Origin: Pseudomonadota bacterium
GTDB taxonomy: Bacteria > Pseudomonadota > Gammaproteobacteria > QQUJ01
Reading direction: 5' to 3'
NCBI GenBank assembly: GCA_008501635.1
Contig: QQUJ01000013.1
Span: forward strand, 22,109-86,108
DNA: 64,000 nt
This document shows positions 1-8,595 of the stretch, piece after piece; the stretch's first letter is position 1; the number at the start of each line of letters is the position of its first letter. The notes under the pieces were generated by a model that did no database searches, was not told the DNA's origin, and saw only the letters and a list, made by a program, of their open reading frames with translations. The translations under genes and the position numbers were made by a program.

Positions 1-639
1 ATGGATCATATCGTCGACGATTATGTGCGGGCGGTGGGTCGCGCCGAACGCGCCGGTTTCGACATGCTGGAAGTGCACATGGCGCATGGTTACCTGCTCT
101 CAACGTTTCTCTCGCCTTTGACCAACGAGCGCGATGACGAGTACGGCGGCTCGATCGAAAACCGTATGCGCTATCCGCTCGAAGTGTTTCGCGCGGTGCG
201 CGCTGCCTGGCCGCAGGGCAAACCAATCTCGGTGCGCATCTCGGCGACGGACTGGCGGGCGGGTGGCTTTTCCCACGAGGATGGATTGGTGCTGATCGAG
301 GCGTTGCGCGCAGCGGGTTGCGACATTGTCGATGTCTCGGCGGGGCAGGTGGTCTCCGATCAGAAGCCGGTCTACGGGCGTCTTTTCCAGACACCGTTCT
401 CCACCCGTCTGCGCCTCGACAGCGGCATGCCGACCATGACCGTGGGCAATATCCAGTCCTTCGGCGATGCCAACGCAATCATTGCCAGCGGTCGCGCCGA
501 CCTTTGTGTCATTGCGCGCATGCATCTGGCCGATCCCTACTGGACGCGTCACGCCGCCTACGAATATGACTGGCCGCTTGAGTGGCCGCCGCAGTACGCC
601 GCCATTGCGGTAGGGCGCTATACGCCGCGTTGGAGTTGA
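1..639 (+). CDS. Old-yellow-enzyme family oxidoreductase, C-terminal part (5' end outside window)
   Basis: NADH:flavin oxidoreductase TIM-barrel fragment of 212 codons. Visible family features are [25 protein letters not shown], split as HMAHGYLL and [14 protein letters not shown], which mark the substrate/FMN side of OYE-like barrels, then the SIENR segment and the C-terminal phosphate-binding strand region ([21 protein letters not shown]). The tail [12 protein letters not shown] followed by GRYTPRW resembles the C-terminus of the fused anthraniloyl-CoA or salicylyl-CoA monooxygenase/reductase proteins, so the complete gene may be such a fusion. That is inference because the N-terminal half is missing. 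The first ATG coincides with base 1 and need not be the true start. Confidence 0.8.
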   Translation: MDHIVDDYVRAVGRAERAGFDMLEVHMAHGYLLSTFLSPLTNERDDEYGGSIENRMRYPLEVFRAVRAAWPQGKPISVRISATDWRAGGFSHEDGLVLIEALRAAGCDIVDVSAGQVVSDQKPVYGRLFQTPFSTRLRLDSGMPTMTVGNIQSFGDANAIIASGRADLCVIARMHLADPYWTRHAAYEYDWPLEWPPQYAAIAVGRYTPRWS

Positions 640-666
640 TAGCCAAGAAACAGAGTCATTGCGGGT

Positions 667-815
667 GTAGGAGCGACTTCGGCCGTGATGGGGTGCTCCA
701 ACGACTGATCGCGAATGAATTCGCTCCTACGTGGCGGTGAATTTTTGTAGGAGCGGTTTTAACCGCGAACGGCGAGGCCGGAGCCAGTCGCTGATCGCGA
801 CTGAAGTCGCCCCTA
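667..815. repeat. Cluster of REP-like palindromes (GTAGGAGCG type)
   Basis: Four related units lie in two inverted pairs. Copies start with GTAGGAGCGACTTCGGCCG at 667 and GTAGGAGCGGTTTTAACCGC at 747. Reverse copies end in GAATTCGCTCCTAC at 730 and GAAGTCGCCCCTAC at 815. The core (GTAGGAGCG..TTC..CGCGA) matches a widespread gammaproteobacterial REP-type sequence. The cluster lies between the convergent ends of the oxidoreductase and nfo, and may fold in transcripts of both. Confidence 0.75.
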
Positions 816-1658
816 CAGTTGCATTGAATAGAGCAGCGCGATCTCCTTCGGCCACAGCGACTCGTCAATGGTCTCCAGCACCATGGGGATTCCATCGAAA
901 CGCGGATCGTTCATGATGTAGCGGAATACCTCGGTACCGAGTTTGCCTTTACCGATGCTCTCATGACGATCGACGCGTGCGCCGAGGTCGGGTTTGGAAT
1001 CGTTCAGGTGCATGCCGCGCAGATAACGGAAGCCGACGATGCGTTCAAACTCGGCGAAGGTGGCGTCGCACACCTCGGCCGTGCGCAGGTCGTAACCGGC
1101 GGTGAAGCTGTGGCAGGTGTCGAGGCAGACACCGATGCGGGTTTTGTCCTCGATGCCATTGATGATGGCGGCCAGGTGCTCGAAGCGGTAGCCGACATTG
1201 GTACCCTGCCCGGCGGTGTTTTCGATGACGGCGGTGACACCCTCGGTTTTCTCCAGCGTCCAGTTGATCGAATCGGCGACGATGCGCAGACATTCGTCTT
1301 CCGTGATCTTTTTGAGATGGCTGCCGGGGTGGAAGTTGAGCAGCTTCAACCCCAGCTGCTCGCAGCGTTGCATCTCGTCGAGAAAGGCGGCGCGCGATTT
1401 CTCCAGACCTTCGGTTTCGGGATGACCGAGGTTGATGAGGTAGCTGTCGTGGGGCAGCACCTGTTCCGGGGCGATGGCGACCGTTTGCAGATTTTCACGA
1501 AAGGCGTCGATGGTCGCGGCGTCGAACGGCTTGGCCGTCCACTGCCGCTGATTCTTGGTGAACAGCGCAAACGCCTTGGCGCCGATGGCCTGGGCGTTGA
1601 GGGGAGCGTTCTGGACACCGCCGCTGGCGGAGACGTGGGCACCGACGTATTTCATCAT
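813..1658 (-). CDS. nfo: Deoxyribonuclease IV (endonuclease IV, AP endonuclease)
   Basis: Class II AP endonuclease of base-excision repair, which cuts 5' of abasic sites. The 281-residue length matches the family (about 280-285). Metal-site motifs are visible in order: [13 protein letters not shown] at the N-terminus, [30 protein letters not shown] and [20 protein letters not shown] with GKGKLG. The start codon overlaps the stop of the upstream membrane-protein gene by four bases (ATGA), which suggests translational coupling. The gene ends within the last REP-like unit. Identification is secure. Confidence 0.96.
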   Translation of the reverse strand: MMKYVGAHVSASGGVQNAPLNAQAIGAKAFALFTKNQRQWTAKPFDAATIDAFRENLQTVAIAPEQVLPHDSYLINLGHPETEGLEKSRAAFLDEMQRCEQLGLKLLNFHPGSHLKKITEDECLRIVADSINWTLEKTEGVTAVIENTAGQGTNVGYRFEHLAAIINGIEDKTRIGVCLDTCHSFTAGYDLRTAEVCDATFAEFERIVGFRYLRGMHLNDSKPDLGARVDRHESIGKGKLGTEVFRYIMNDPRFDGIPMVLETIDESLWPKEIALLYSMQL

Positions 1659-2695
1659 TCCATCCGGCTGGCGAGCAGCTCTTGCAGGGGTTGCGGGAGA
1701 TGGCCGCGCAGGCGGCCCGACAGACGCTTTTCATTGCGCTGCCAGAGTATGCCGAGGTAGATGATCCCCAGGCCGATGGCACTCAGCACGATGGGGAAGA
1801 GCCAGCTGTCGGCAAAGACGCGGTTGGCGAGATGCCCGAGGTAAGCCGCGCAACCCAACGCACCGAAGACCACGAAGACGCGGCGGATCAACACGGCGCC
1901 GATGCCAATCAGTGCCAGATTGATGCAGAAGTAGAGAAACTTGTTGAGTTCGCTGTCGGAATGCTGCGCGCTCAAACCGCCCCAGAAGGTGAGCACACCG
2001 AAGAGATAGAGCCAGAAGGCGTAGTCGCCGCGGGTGGCGTGGCGTGAGCGCAGATCGATCCAGAAGGCGAAGAGCGTCATCGCCAGCCCGAACCAGAGCG
2101 AGACGAAGGCGCGAAACTGCCAGTCGTAACCCGCCTCGACCATCAGCATTGCCGCGACATCCATGCTCATGTACCAGAGCGTGACGGCCACCGGCATCAG
2201 CAGGAAGGGATGGCGGAAGCGCCAGGCGATGACGGCGGCTGCGGCCAGTGTGCCCAGTTCGAGAAAGATCCAGTGCCACTTGATGTAGCGGTGGTAGTCG
2301 CGGTAGGCGGTGTCGTCGGGCCACCAGCCCATCGCCACCTGCAGGCCGTAGATGGCCAGCGGCACCATGGCGACGGCGAACGCCGCGCAGATGCCGGTGG
2401 GTACCGGATAGCCCTTGTCTTCAAAACGCAGCGCAAGCTTGAGGCCGACACCCAGGTAGGCGAGCGCGATGAAGAAGATGCCCCAGCCGCCGAAGGTTTC
2501 CCAGCCCAGCGTCATGAACAGGCTCATGGCACCGATGGCGATCAGTCCGCCCAGGTAGTAGAGCACATGGGTGAAGTCGAAACGCGCTCCGGCGTGGGGT
2601 TGATTGCGCAGGAACGACCATAGCGCGTCGGCCTGCTCGGTGCTGATGATCGCTTGCCGGACGGCGGCGTCGAGGTGTTCGCGGGTGAGTTTCAC
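1655..2695 (-). CDS. DUF2157-like polytopic membrane protein
   Basis: Protein of 346 residues. A soluble N-terminal stretch of about 45 residues ([18 protein letters not shown]..) contains a helix typical of DUF2157 proteins. It is followed by roughly nine hydrophobic segments, for example [33 protein letters not shown] helices and a final [16 protein letters not shown] basic cytoplasmic tail ends in LLASRME. Function is unknown. It is the gene directly upstream of nfo and overlaps it by four bases. No catalytic motif is visible. The family call is by resemblance only. Confidence 0.75.
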   Translation of the reverse strand: MKLTREHLDAAVRQAIISTEQADALWSFLRNQPHAGARFDFTHVLYYLGGLIAIGAMSLFMTLGWETFGGWGIFFIALAYLGVGLKLALRFEDKGYPVPTGICAAFAVAMVPLAIYGLQVAMGWWPDDTAYRDYHRYIKWHWIFLELGTLAAAAVIAWRFRHPFLLMPVAVTLWYMSMDVAAMLMVEAGYDWQFRAFVSLWFGLAMTLFAFWIDLRSRHATRGDYAFWLYLFGVLTFWGGLSAQHSDSELNKFLYFCINLALIGIGAVLIRRVFVVFGALGCAAYLGHLANRVFADSWLFPIVLSAIGLGIIYLGILWQRNEKRLSGRLRGHLPQPLQELLASRME

Positions 2696-2729
2696 TGGAA
2701 CGTCCTTGTGTTGAACCGAGGGTGTTGAT

Positions 2730-3281
2730 TCACGGGCGTTGCAAGCCGATCTCGACGCCGTCGCGTTGCGCCTTGCCGACCAGTGTTTCGATCAGCTGCA
2801 AGGCAAAATCCATGGCGGTTCCCGGTCCGCGCGAGGTGATCACCTTGCCGTCGCAGACTACGGGGTCGTCGCTCAGATGTGCGCCACCCCCACCCACCGA
2901 CGCCAGTGCGCCGGGGTAGCTGGTCGCCGTCTTGCCCTGCAGCAGACCCGCCTTGGCCAAAACCTTGGGCGCAGCGCAGATGGCGGCGGTGAACTGGCCG
3001 TCGGCGGCCATGCGCTGCAGCAGATCGAGGATGCGTCCGTCCTGACCGAGGCGCTCGGCACCCGGCCCACCGCCGGGTAGCACGACCATATCGAAGGTTT
3101 CATTCATCACGGCATCGAGCGTGGTGTCGGGCACCAGCACAACGCCGCGACTGGCGGTTACCGCGCCGTCGTCAAGGCCGGCGCATACAACTTCGATCCC
3201 TGCGCGGCGCAGCAGATCGATGACGGTAACGGCTTCGAGCTCTTCGCAACCTTCGGCGAGGGGGATGAGGACGCGTGCCAT
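2730..3281 (-). CDS. DJ-1/PfpI family protein (YajL-like)
   Basis: Protein of 183 residues with a class I glutamine-amidotransferase-like fold. The N-terminal MARVLIPLAEGCEELEAV carries the conserved glutamate, and FDMVVLPGGGPGAERL and the nucleophile elbow AAICAAPKVLA (reactive Cys) follow. YajL/DJ-1 relatives act in protein protection, chaperoning or deglycation; which of these applies here cannot be told. The start is supported by GAAGG about seven bases upstream. The ATG lies 124 bases inside the 3' end of the yibQ-like gene in another frame, so the two are tightly coupled. Confidence 0.9.
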   Translation of the reverse strand: MARVLIPLAEGCEELEAVTVIDLLRRAGIEVVCAGLDDGAVTASRGVVLVPDTTLDAVMNETFDMVVLPGGGPGAERLGQDGRILDLLQRMAADGQFTAAICAAPKVLAKAGLLQGKTATSYPGALASVGGGGAHLSDDPVVCDGKVITSRGPGTAMDFALQLIETLVGKAQRDGVEIGLQRP

Positions 3282-4069
3282 AGTCGACCTTCGTTCTGTT
3301 GGAGGGTGATGATGTCAGAGAGGGATACCAGTTTCACGCCGTGGCGCTGCACGAGATCGGGCAGGTGTTCTTCGAGCAGTTCCAGCGTCGCAGGATAGGG
3401 ATGACCGATTCCAACGGCCGTACCAGTGCGTTTGGCGACGGCGATCAGGCGTTCGAACTGTGCGATGACCGCTTCGGGGTTGGGGTCGTCATCGAGGAAG
3501 ATGTCGCGTTTGGAATTGGGGATGCTGTGCTCGTGCGCCACCTGCTGCGCCACGCTGCGTTCCGTGGTGCGGCTATCGATAAAGAACAACTGCGGATGGG
3601 ACTGGATCAGTTCCATCAGCCACTGCATGTGACCGGGATGCTGCGTGAGCAGACTGCCCATGTGGTTGTTGATGCCGACCACATACGGCACAGCAGCGAG
3701 GTTTTTCTCAACGGTGTTCAGGAACTCGGTGTGTGTCATGTGCAGGGTAATGCCGCCGGGACCGAGCGGATTGCCCTGCGTCGACTCCATGGGTAAATGG
3801 AGCAGGACCTCCTTGCCGTGCTTGTGCGCCTCTTCCGCGAGCCGTTTCGAAAACGGCGTGCCCGGGAGTATGGCGTTGGCGACGGGCCCCGACAGGCGCG
3901 TGGCCCGCAATCCCGCCTCGAGGCGGTCGCCCATGTCGTCGATGACGATGGCGATGACCGGCGTGCGATGATCGGCTAGCGCGAGGTGTTGCAGCGTTTG
4001 ATACGCCTGCGCCGCGACTAATAGCGCGGCGCAGGCCAAAGATGTGATTGAAGGGCGTGTCCCCGGCAA
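3158..4069 (-). CDS. Divergent polysaccharide deacetylase family protein (YibQ-like)
   Basis: Protein of 303 residues. A hydrophobic N-terminus (about residues 8-32) suggests a signal peptide or anchor. The deacetylase-like barrel shows IAIVIDDMGDR, EVLLHLPMES, VGINNHMGS, FFIDSRTT and VGIGHPYPATLELL, the typical signature of the divergent deacetylase family next to envC and ctpA. The natural domain seems to end near VSLSDIITL. The last 40 or so residues are low-complexity and read through the start of the PfpI gene in another frame, so that tail may be non-essential. Probable periplasmic role in envelope polysaccharide or murein processing. Confidence 0.88.
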   Translation of the reverse strand: MPGTRPSITSLACAALLVAAQAYQTLQHLALADHRTPVIAIVIDDMGDRLEAGLRATRLSGPVANAILPGTPFSKRLAEEAHKHGKEVLLHLPMESTQGNPLGPGGITLHMTHTEFLNTVEKNLAAVPYVVGINNHMGSLLTQHPGHMQWLMELIQSHPQLFFIDSRTTERSVAQQVAHEHSIPNSKRDIFLDDDPNPEAVIAQFERLIAVAKRTGTAVGIGHPYPATLELLEEHLPDLVQRHGVKLVSLSDIITLQQNEGRLWHASSSPSPKVAKSSKPLPSSICCAAQGSKLYAPALTTAR

Positions 4070-4073
4070 ACCG

Positions 4074-5411
4074 TCAACTCCCTCGCGCCTGCAGGATGCT
4101 CATGCCTTTGAGGAGATTGAGCGCTTCGAATAACGGGTAGTCCGACTGGGCCAGTTTGGCCGCTTTTTTCTTGGCGTCGGGCTTCTCTTCCTTTTTGGCG
4201 CTTTGCTCTTCGCTCTCCTTGCCGTTGCCGTTCTCCAGGTGTTTGGCAAGGTCTGCCTCCTTGACCCGCGTGACGCTGTCATCCTCGGCAGCGCTGATCT
4301 GGATATTGCCCAGTTCGATATCCGGCACGATCCCTTCGGCCTGGATCGAGCGTCCGGCGGGCGTGTAGTAACGCGCCGTGGTGAATTTGACCGCGGTCTG
4401 GTTGGTCATGGGTACGATGGTCTGTACTGAACCCTTGCCGAAGGTTTTCTCGCCCATGATCACGGCGCGCTTGTGGTCCTGCAGCGCACCGGCGACGATC
4501 TCGGACGCGGAGGCCGAGCCGCCGTTGACCAGCACCACCATGGGCGCGCCCTTCAGCACATCGTCCGGGTTGGCATTGAATCGCAGCTTGGAGTCGGCCA
4601 CGCGGCCCTCGGTGTAGACGATCAGCCCCTTGGTCAGGAAGGCGTCACTGATCTCCACCGCCGCATTGAGCACACCGCCCGGGTTGTTGCGCAGATCGAG
4701 CACCAGCCCTTTGAGATTGCCCGCGCTCTCCTTGCGCAGTTTCGAGACCGCTTCACGCACGTATTCGTTGGTGCCGGACTGGAAGTGCGAGATGCGCAGA
4801 TAGCCGAAACCGTCTTCCAGCACGCGGCTCTTAACGCTGCGGACCTTGATGACATCGCGGGTCAGCGTCAAGTTGAAGGGTTTCTGAACGCCTTCGCGCA
4901 CTATCGTCAACGTGATATCGGTGCCGGGCTTGCCCCGCATCACCTTGACCGCTTCGTTCAGGGTCATGCCCTTTACCGGCGTCTCGTCGAGCTTGATGAT
5001 CAGGTCGCCCGGCTTGACGCCGGCGCGCTGCGCGGGGGTGTCGTCGATCGGCGAGACGACCTTGACGAAGCCATCCTCCATGCCGACCTCGATGCCCAGG
5101 CCACCGAACTCACCCGAGGTGCCGATGCGCAACTCCTTGTAGGCCTCGACATCGAGATACGCCGAATGGGGGTCAAGACCGGAGAGCATGCCGCGGATGG
5201 CGCTCTCCAGCAGCGCCTTATCCTCGACGGGTTCCACGTAGTCCTTTTTGAGGCGGGAGAAGACCTCGGTGAAGACGCGCAGATCATCCAGGGGAATGCC
5301 GGTGGCGGTGTGCTCGTCGCGCTCGGCAAAAACCACGCGCCCCTGGATGAGCGTGACGCCCAGCACCACACCGATGAGCAGGACTAGCAGATTGCGGGTC
5401 ACCAACTTCAT
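4074..5411 (-). CDS. ctpA: C-terminal processing peptidase, S41 family
   Basis: Periplasmic serine protease of the CtpA/Prc type, 445 residues from the chosen start. An N-terminal hydrophobic segment (MKLVTRNLLVLLIGVVLGV) acts as signal or anchor. It is followed by the GLDPHSAYLD region, a PDZ domain (GEFGGLGIEVG through VMRGKPGT) and the S41 core, with catalytic Ser in GGSASASEI and Lys in GEKTFGKGSVQ. The C-terminus is a Lys/Glu-rich linker and short helix. An in-frame start 44 codons upstream was not used because GGAG sits eight bases before the ATG at 5411. Clustered with envC, as in many gammaproteobacteria, consistent with a role in murein hydrolase control. Confidence 0.93.
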   Translation of the reverse strand: MKLVTRNLLVLLIGVVLGVTLIQGRVVFAERDEHTATGIPLDDLRVFTEVFSRLKKDYVEPVEDKALLESAIRGMLSGLDPHSAYLDVEAYKELRIGTSGEFGGLGIEVGMEDGFVKVVSPIDDTPAQRAGVKPGDLIIKLDETPVKGMTLNEAVKVMRGKPGTDITLTIVREGVQKPFNLTLTRDVIKVRSVKSRVLEDGFGYLRISHFQSGTNEYVREAVSKLRKESAGNLKGLVLDLRNNPGGVLNAAVEISDAFLTKGLIVYTEGRVADSKLRFNANPDDVLKGAPMVVLVNGGSASASEIVAGALQDHKRAVIMGEKTFGKGSVQTIVPMTNQTAVKFTTARYYTPAGRSIQAEGIVPDIELGNIQISAAEDDSVTRVKEADLAKHLENGNGKESEEQSAKKEEKPDAKKKAAKLAQSDYPLFEALNLLKGMSILQARGS

Positions 5412-5556
5412 GATCAACTCCGAGGCCAAAGGCCTATTCAGCAAGCACGAATTCTTAGATGTCTGGCTTCCGGTGCCGGTTCCGGGGGAGGGCTGGTCCT
5501 TTGTATCGCCCGATAAATCAGGGATATGGCGCCGTAGTTGCATTGAGTATGCACCA

Positions 5557-6750
5557 TCATGCGGGCCAATTCATCCCAACATTCAAGCCCTTGGTGCTTT
5601 CGCACCAGCGCTGAGGATTGACCGGCCGACCCCCCTGACGGATCTCGAAATAGAGTCCAGCCTCGCTCTGGCCACCGCTTGCCCCGACACTGGCTACCAC
5701 ATCACCTGGTTCGACCCAGTCGCCGGTCTCTTTGAAAAGGCTCTGGTTGTGCCCGTAGAGACTCATGAAACCGTCACCGTGATCGATGATCAGCAGCAAA
5801 CCAAAGCCGCGCAGCCAGTCGGCGAAGGCCACCCGGCCATGGGAGACGGCACGTACCTCCCGACCCTCGGGGGCATCGATGAGCATTCCCTGCCAACGCA
5901 GTTTGCCGATCGAACGGGGCTCGCCATAGCGGACGGCGATCTTGCCGCGCGTCGGCCAGCGCAGTTTGCCACGCAGCTTGGCGAATGCGGTGCGTTCGGC
6001 GTTTTCCGCCGCCGGGCGGCGCGCCAGATCCTGCAACAGGCGGACCAGGCGCTGTTCGTCCTCCTGAAGATTGGTGAGCTGTCTGCCGGTGGATTTGATC
6101 CCCTGGTTGATCCTTGCGAGCAACTCCCTGCGCGCGCTGCGCCCCGCCTCCAGTGTCCGCTGTTCGCCGAGTTGGCGATCGCGTAATGCCGCGAGTTCGA
6201 CATTCTTTTCGGTTATCTGAAGTTCTACCTGGTCGAGTTCCTGCAGTGTGGTGCGAACCTGGCTGATCTGTTGGGCGCGGGCGCGATTGAAGTAGTCGTA
6301 GTAGACCAGCGCGCGACCGACACGCGCCGGGTCCTGCTGATTGAGAAGCATTTTTAGCTGCTCCTGGCGCCCCATGGCGTAGGCGGCGCGCACCTGCCTG
6401 GCGAGGAGGTCGCGTTGTTCGGCGAGGCTGCCATGCAGTTTGCCGCGCCGCTCATGGAGCGCCTTGAGTTCGCGCGACCCCTTCTCGAGGTCATTGTCGA
6501 TAGTGCGCAGACTGCGTGCGACGCCGCCCAGTTGAGTCTCGATGTTTTGCAGAATGCCCTGGAGTTCACCACGTTCGGTCTGGGAGCGTTTCAACGCCTC
6601 CTGCAGGTCGCGGATCTGACCGCGTACCGCCTCCAGACGTTTCTGATGGGTCGGTTCTTCCTTGGCGGCGAGGGGCAGGGACAACAGGGTGCCTAAGGCA
6701 AGGAGGGTTGCGCTGGCGAGGAGACCGAAGGTGTAAGGGCCTGGTTTCAC
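5557..6750 (-). CDS. envC: Murein hydrolase activator EnvC-like (degenerate M23/LytM protein)
   Basis: Protein of 397 residues. Signal peptide about 1-29 (ending LPLAAKEE), then a long coiled coil to about residue 260, then a C-terminal LytM/M23 domain. The zinc ligands of active M23 peptidases look absent: the usual HxGxD region reads RWQGMLIDAPEG and the usual HFEIR reads YFEIR. This agrees with EnvC activating amidases during cell separation rather than cutting murein itself. The start is GTG at 6750, abutting a palindrome with no visible Shine-Dalgarno, so the true start is uncertain. It heads the run envC-ctpA-yibQ. The gpmI gene often found upstream is absent. Confidence 0.9.
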   Translation of the reverse strand: MKPGPYTFGLLASATLLALGTLLSLPLAAKEEPTHQKRLEAVRGQIRDLQEALKRSQTERGELQGILQNIETQLGGVARSLRTIDNDLEKGSRELKALHERRGKLHGSLAEQRDLLARQVRAAYAMGRQEQLKMLLNQQDPARVGRALVYYDYFNRARAQQISQVRTTLQELDQVELQITEKNVELAALRDRQLGEQRTLEAGRSARRELLARINQGIKSTGRQLTNLQEDEQRLVRLLQDLARRPAAENAERTAFAKLRGKLRWPTRGKIAVRYGEPRSIGKLRWQGMLIDAPEGREVRAVSHGRVAFADWLRGFGLLLIIDHGDGFMSLYGHNQSLFKETGDWVEPGDVVASVGASGGQSEAGLYFEIRQGGRPVNPQRWCESTKGLNVGMNWPA

Positions 6751-6768
6751 AGTATATTAGTGTATACT
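6751..6768. promoter_or_regulatory. Palindrome AGTATA-N6-TATACT, possible ArsR-family operator
   Basis: AGTATATTAGTGTATACT is a perfect 6+6 inverted repeat in an AT-rich patch between the divergent envC and arsR genes. AT-rich interrupted palindromes of this size are typical operators for ArsR/SmtB dimers, and the regulator is encoded next door. It touches the annotated envC start codon. Binding is inferred. Confidence 0.4.
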
Positions 6769-6900
6769 TGAATTCAGTGGTATTAATATAAGGTCAGCCA
6801 ATCCGACGCGGGCACCGTCAGAGCGGCTACTTTACAGGAAATGCGGGGTCCCCGGTGTGTCGACCGGTTGGCATTGACGATGTCCAAGGTGAACAATTTT

Positions 6901-7221
6901 ATGGTGATCGAGATCAGCAGTTTTCTGGCAGCCAAGGAAGAGGACATTGAGCGTACATCGCGTTCGCTGAAGGCGATGTCTCATCCCTTACGGTTGAAAA
7001 TCCTTTGCACCCTCGGTGACGAGGAGGTCAGCGTGCAGGATATCGCCGAACATGTGGGTACTTCGCAGAGCAATATCTCCCAGCATCTGGCGATCCTGCG
7101 GGACAAGGGTATACTTGCGTCGCGCAAGGATGCCAATCGGGTCTATTACCGGGTAGGGGATGCCCGGACGCTGCGCTTGCTGGACATGATGCGCGAGGTG
7201 TTCTGCTCCAGTCCGGGTTGA
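6901..7221 (+). CDS. ArsR/SmtB-family winged-helix regulator
   Basis: Small transcription regulator of 106 residues from ATG 6901, which has AAGGTG nine bases upstream. In-frame ATGs at 6841 and 6880 lack good spacing. The wHTH core is clear: SLKAMSHPLRLKILCTL, DIAEHVGTSQSNISQHLAIL (recognition helix) and the beta wing GILASRKDANRVYYRV. The ELCVCD-type metal-binding motif of ArsR/CadC is not present at the recognition helix. The only cysteines are one in KILCTL and one near the C-terminus (VFCSS), so it may sense redox or reactive species rather than metals (inference). It sits where gpmI is found in related genomes. Confidence 0.88.
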   Translation: MVIEISSFLAAKEEDIERTSRSLKAMSHPLRLKILCTLGDEEVSVQDIAEHVGTSQSNISQHLAILRDKGILASRKDANRVYYRVGDARTLRLLDMMREVFCSSPG

Positions 7222-7285
7222 ACTCCCGCTTGGGCTTCCAGGCGGGGCCCGGGCAGCGAGCGAGCCCGGCGTAGTGCACCCACTG

Positions 7286-7318
7286 GTTGCCCGCACGGGC
7301 TTTTGTTTGATTGTGAGC
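7286..7318 (+). terminator. Weak hairpin plus T-rich tract after arsR
   Basis: GCCCGCACGGGC followed by TTTTGTTTGATT forms a 4-bp GC stem with a T-rich tail. A second stem, CCGGGC-N9-GCCCGG, lies just upstream near 7248-7268. Together they could end arsR transcription before yibN. Weak evidence. Confidence 0.35.
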
Positions 7319-7352
7319 CTGCCCTAGAGCCGGCGTTGAATGTCTGGGATCT

Positions 7353-7817
7353 ATGGAACGCCTGATCGAGTTTTCAACCAATCATTGGTACTACACGCTG
7401 GCGCTTGCAGCGACTTTGGGGATGCTGACCTACTCGTTTGTGGCGCCACGTTTTCGCAAGTTCAAGGCGGTCTCGCCGATCGAGGCTACCGGATTGATCA
7501 ACCGTCAGGACGCCGTGGTGCTCGATATCCGGGAAAGCCACGAGTACAACAGCGGCCACATCGTGGACTCGATCCATATCCCGCTCGCCAAGCTTCCGAC
7601 ACGGCTGAAAGAGCTGGAGTCGCACAAGTCCAAGCCCATCATCGTCATGTGCCGGACCGGCACGCGTACCACCCCCGCCTGCAACAGTCTGGTCAACAAC
7701 GGTTTCGAACAGGTCTATACCCTACACGGTGGCTTGGTTGAATGGGAAGCGGCCAATTTGCCCGTGTCACGATCCAGTAAGCCCAAGAAAAAGCGCAAGG
7801 GTGACAAGAAGGAGTAG
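7353..7817 (+). CDS. yibN: Membrane-anchored rhodanese-like protein (YibN)
   Basis: Protein of 154 residues. An N-terminal transmembrane helix (about residues 12-31) precedes one rhodanese domain with VVLDIRESHEYNSGHI and the active loop MCRTGTRTT, where Cys is the persulfide-carrying residue. The C-terminus is strongly basic (KPKKKRKGDKKE). Three bases separate it from grxC. The block yibN-grxC-secB-gpsA is the same as in E. coli, which supports orthology. Sulfur-transfer substrate unknown. Confidence 0.92.
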   Translation: MERLIEFSTNHWYYTLALAATLGMLTYSFVAPRFRKFKAVSPIEATGLINRQDAVVLDIRESHEYNSGHIVDSIHIPLAKLPTRLKELESHKSKPIIVMCRTGTRTTPACNSLVNNGFEQVYTLHGGLVEWEAANLPVSRSSKPKKKRKGDKKE

Positions 7818-7819
7818 CC

Positions 7820-8083
7820 GTGGCCGAGGTTGTGATCTACACCACTGCCACTTGCCCCTACTGTATGCGGGCGCGGCGGCTGTTGGAGCGTAAAGGGGTC
7901 TCCTTTCAGGAAATCAGGGTCGATCTCGAACCCTCGCGCTGGCAGGAAATGGAAGAGCGCAGCCGGCGCAATACAGTCCCGCAGATCTTTATCGGACATC
8001 GCTCGATCGGCGGGTTTGACGATCTGGCTGAGTTGGATTTCGACGGTGAACTCGACGGACTGCTGGGAAGTTCGAGCCAATAA
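7820..8083 (+). CDS. grxC: Glutaredoxin 3
   Basis: Dithiol glutaredoxin of 87 residues with active site CPYC at residues 12-15, the glutathione-binding TVPQIFIG segment (cis-Pro) and the GGFDDLAEL motif. It reduces disulfides using glutathione. The start is GTG with AAGGAG five bases upstream, overlapping the end of yibN signals. Second gene of the yibN-grxC-secB-gpsA run. Confidence 0.96.
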   Translation: MAEVVIYTTATCPYCMRARRLLERKGVSFQEIRVDLEPSRWQEMEERSRRNTVPQIFIGHRSIGGFDDLAELDFDGELDGLLGSSSQ

Positions 8084-8104
8084 CCGCAAACAGAAGAGAG
8101 CACG

Positions 8105-8578
8105 ATGGCTGAAGAGAATCAGGAGCAACCGGCACCGGAGTCTAAAGGTGTCAACGTCCAGAAAATCTATCTCAAGGACGTTTCGTTGGAGGTACCCGGC
8201 GCGCCGCTGGTTTTCCAGAATGAGTGGAATCCCGATGCCGATGTGCAGCTGGGGACTGCCAGCAAGAAACTCGGCGACGGTGTCTTTGAGGTTGTGTTGA
8301 CCGTGACCGTCACCACCAAACTCAAGGATCAGACCGCGTTCCTGGTGGAAGTCAAACAGGCCGGCGTCTTTAGCATGCAGGGTTTCGGCGAACAGGAGTA
8401 CGGCCCGCTGCTCGGCAGTTTCTGCCCCGGCGTGCTGTTTCCCTACGCTCGTGAAGCGATCTCCGACCTCGTGGGTAAGGCAGGATTTCCCCAGCTGCTT
8501 CTTCAGCCGGTCAATTTCGATGCCCTGTATGCGCAGCACGTGCAGCAGCAGGCGCAGGCGGCCGAAAAGGCCCATTGA
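8105..8578 (+). CDS. secB: Protein-export chaperone SecB
   Basis: Cytosolic export chaperone of 157 residues that keeps preproteins unfolded and delivers them to SecA. Family landmarks are QKIYLKDVSLEVPGAP at the N-terminus, FLVEVKQAGVF, the SFCPGVLFPYAREAIS segment and the C-terminal FPQLLLQPVNFDALY. Its stop overlaps the beginning of the gpsA reading region. Length and neighbours match the family. Confidence 0.97.
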   Translation: MAEENQEQPAPESKGVNVQKIYLKDVSLEVPGAPLVFQNEWNPDADVQLGTASKKLGDGVFEVVLTVTVTTKLKDQTAFLVEVKQAGVFSMQGFGEQEYGPLLGSFCPGVLFPYAREAISDLVGKAGFPQLLLQPVNFDALYAQHVQQQAQAAEKAH

Positions 8579-8595
8579 GCGGGATTGCGGTGGGG

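Noticed and set aside
963..1760. 265-codon open frame opposite nfo
   Set aside because: Antisense to a well-supported gene with full family motifs; low-complexity Gly/Val/Asp translation.
4473..5387. 304-codon open frame opposite ctpA
   Set aside because: Shadow of the protease gene; no motif, starts and ends inside it.
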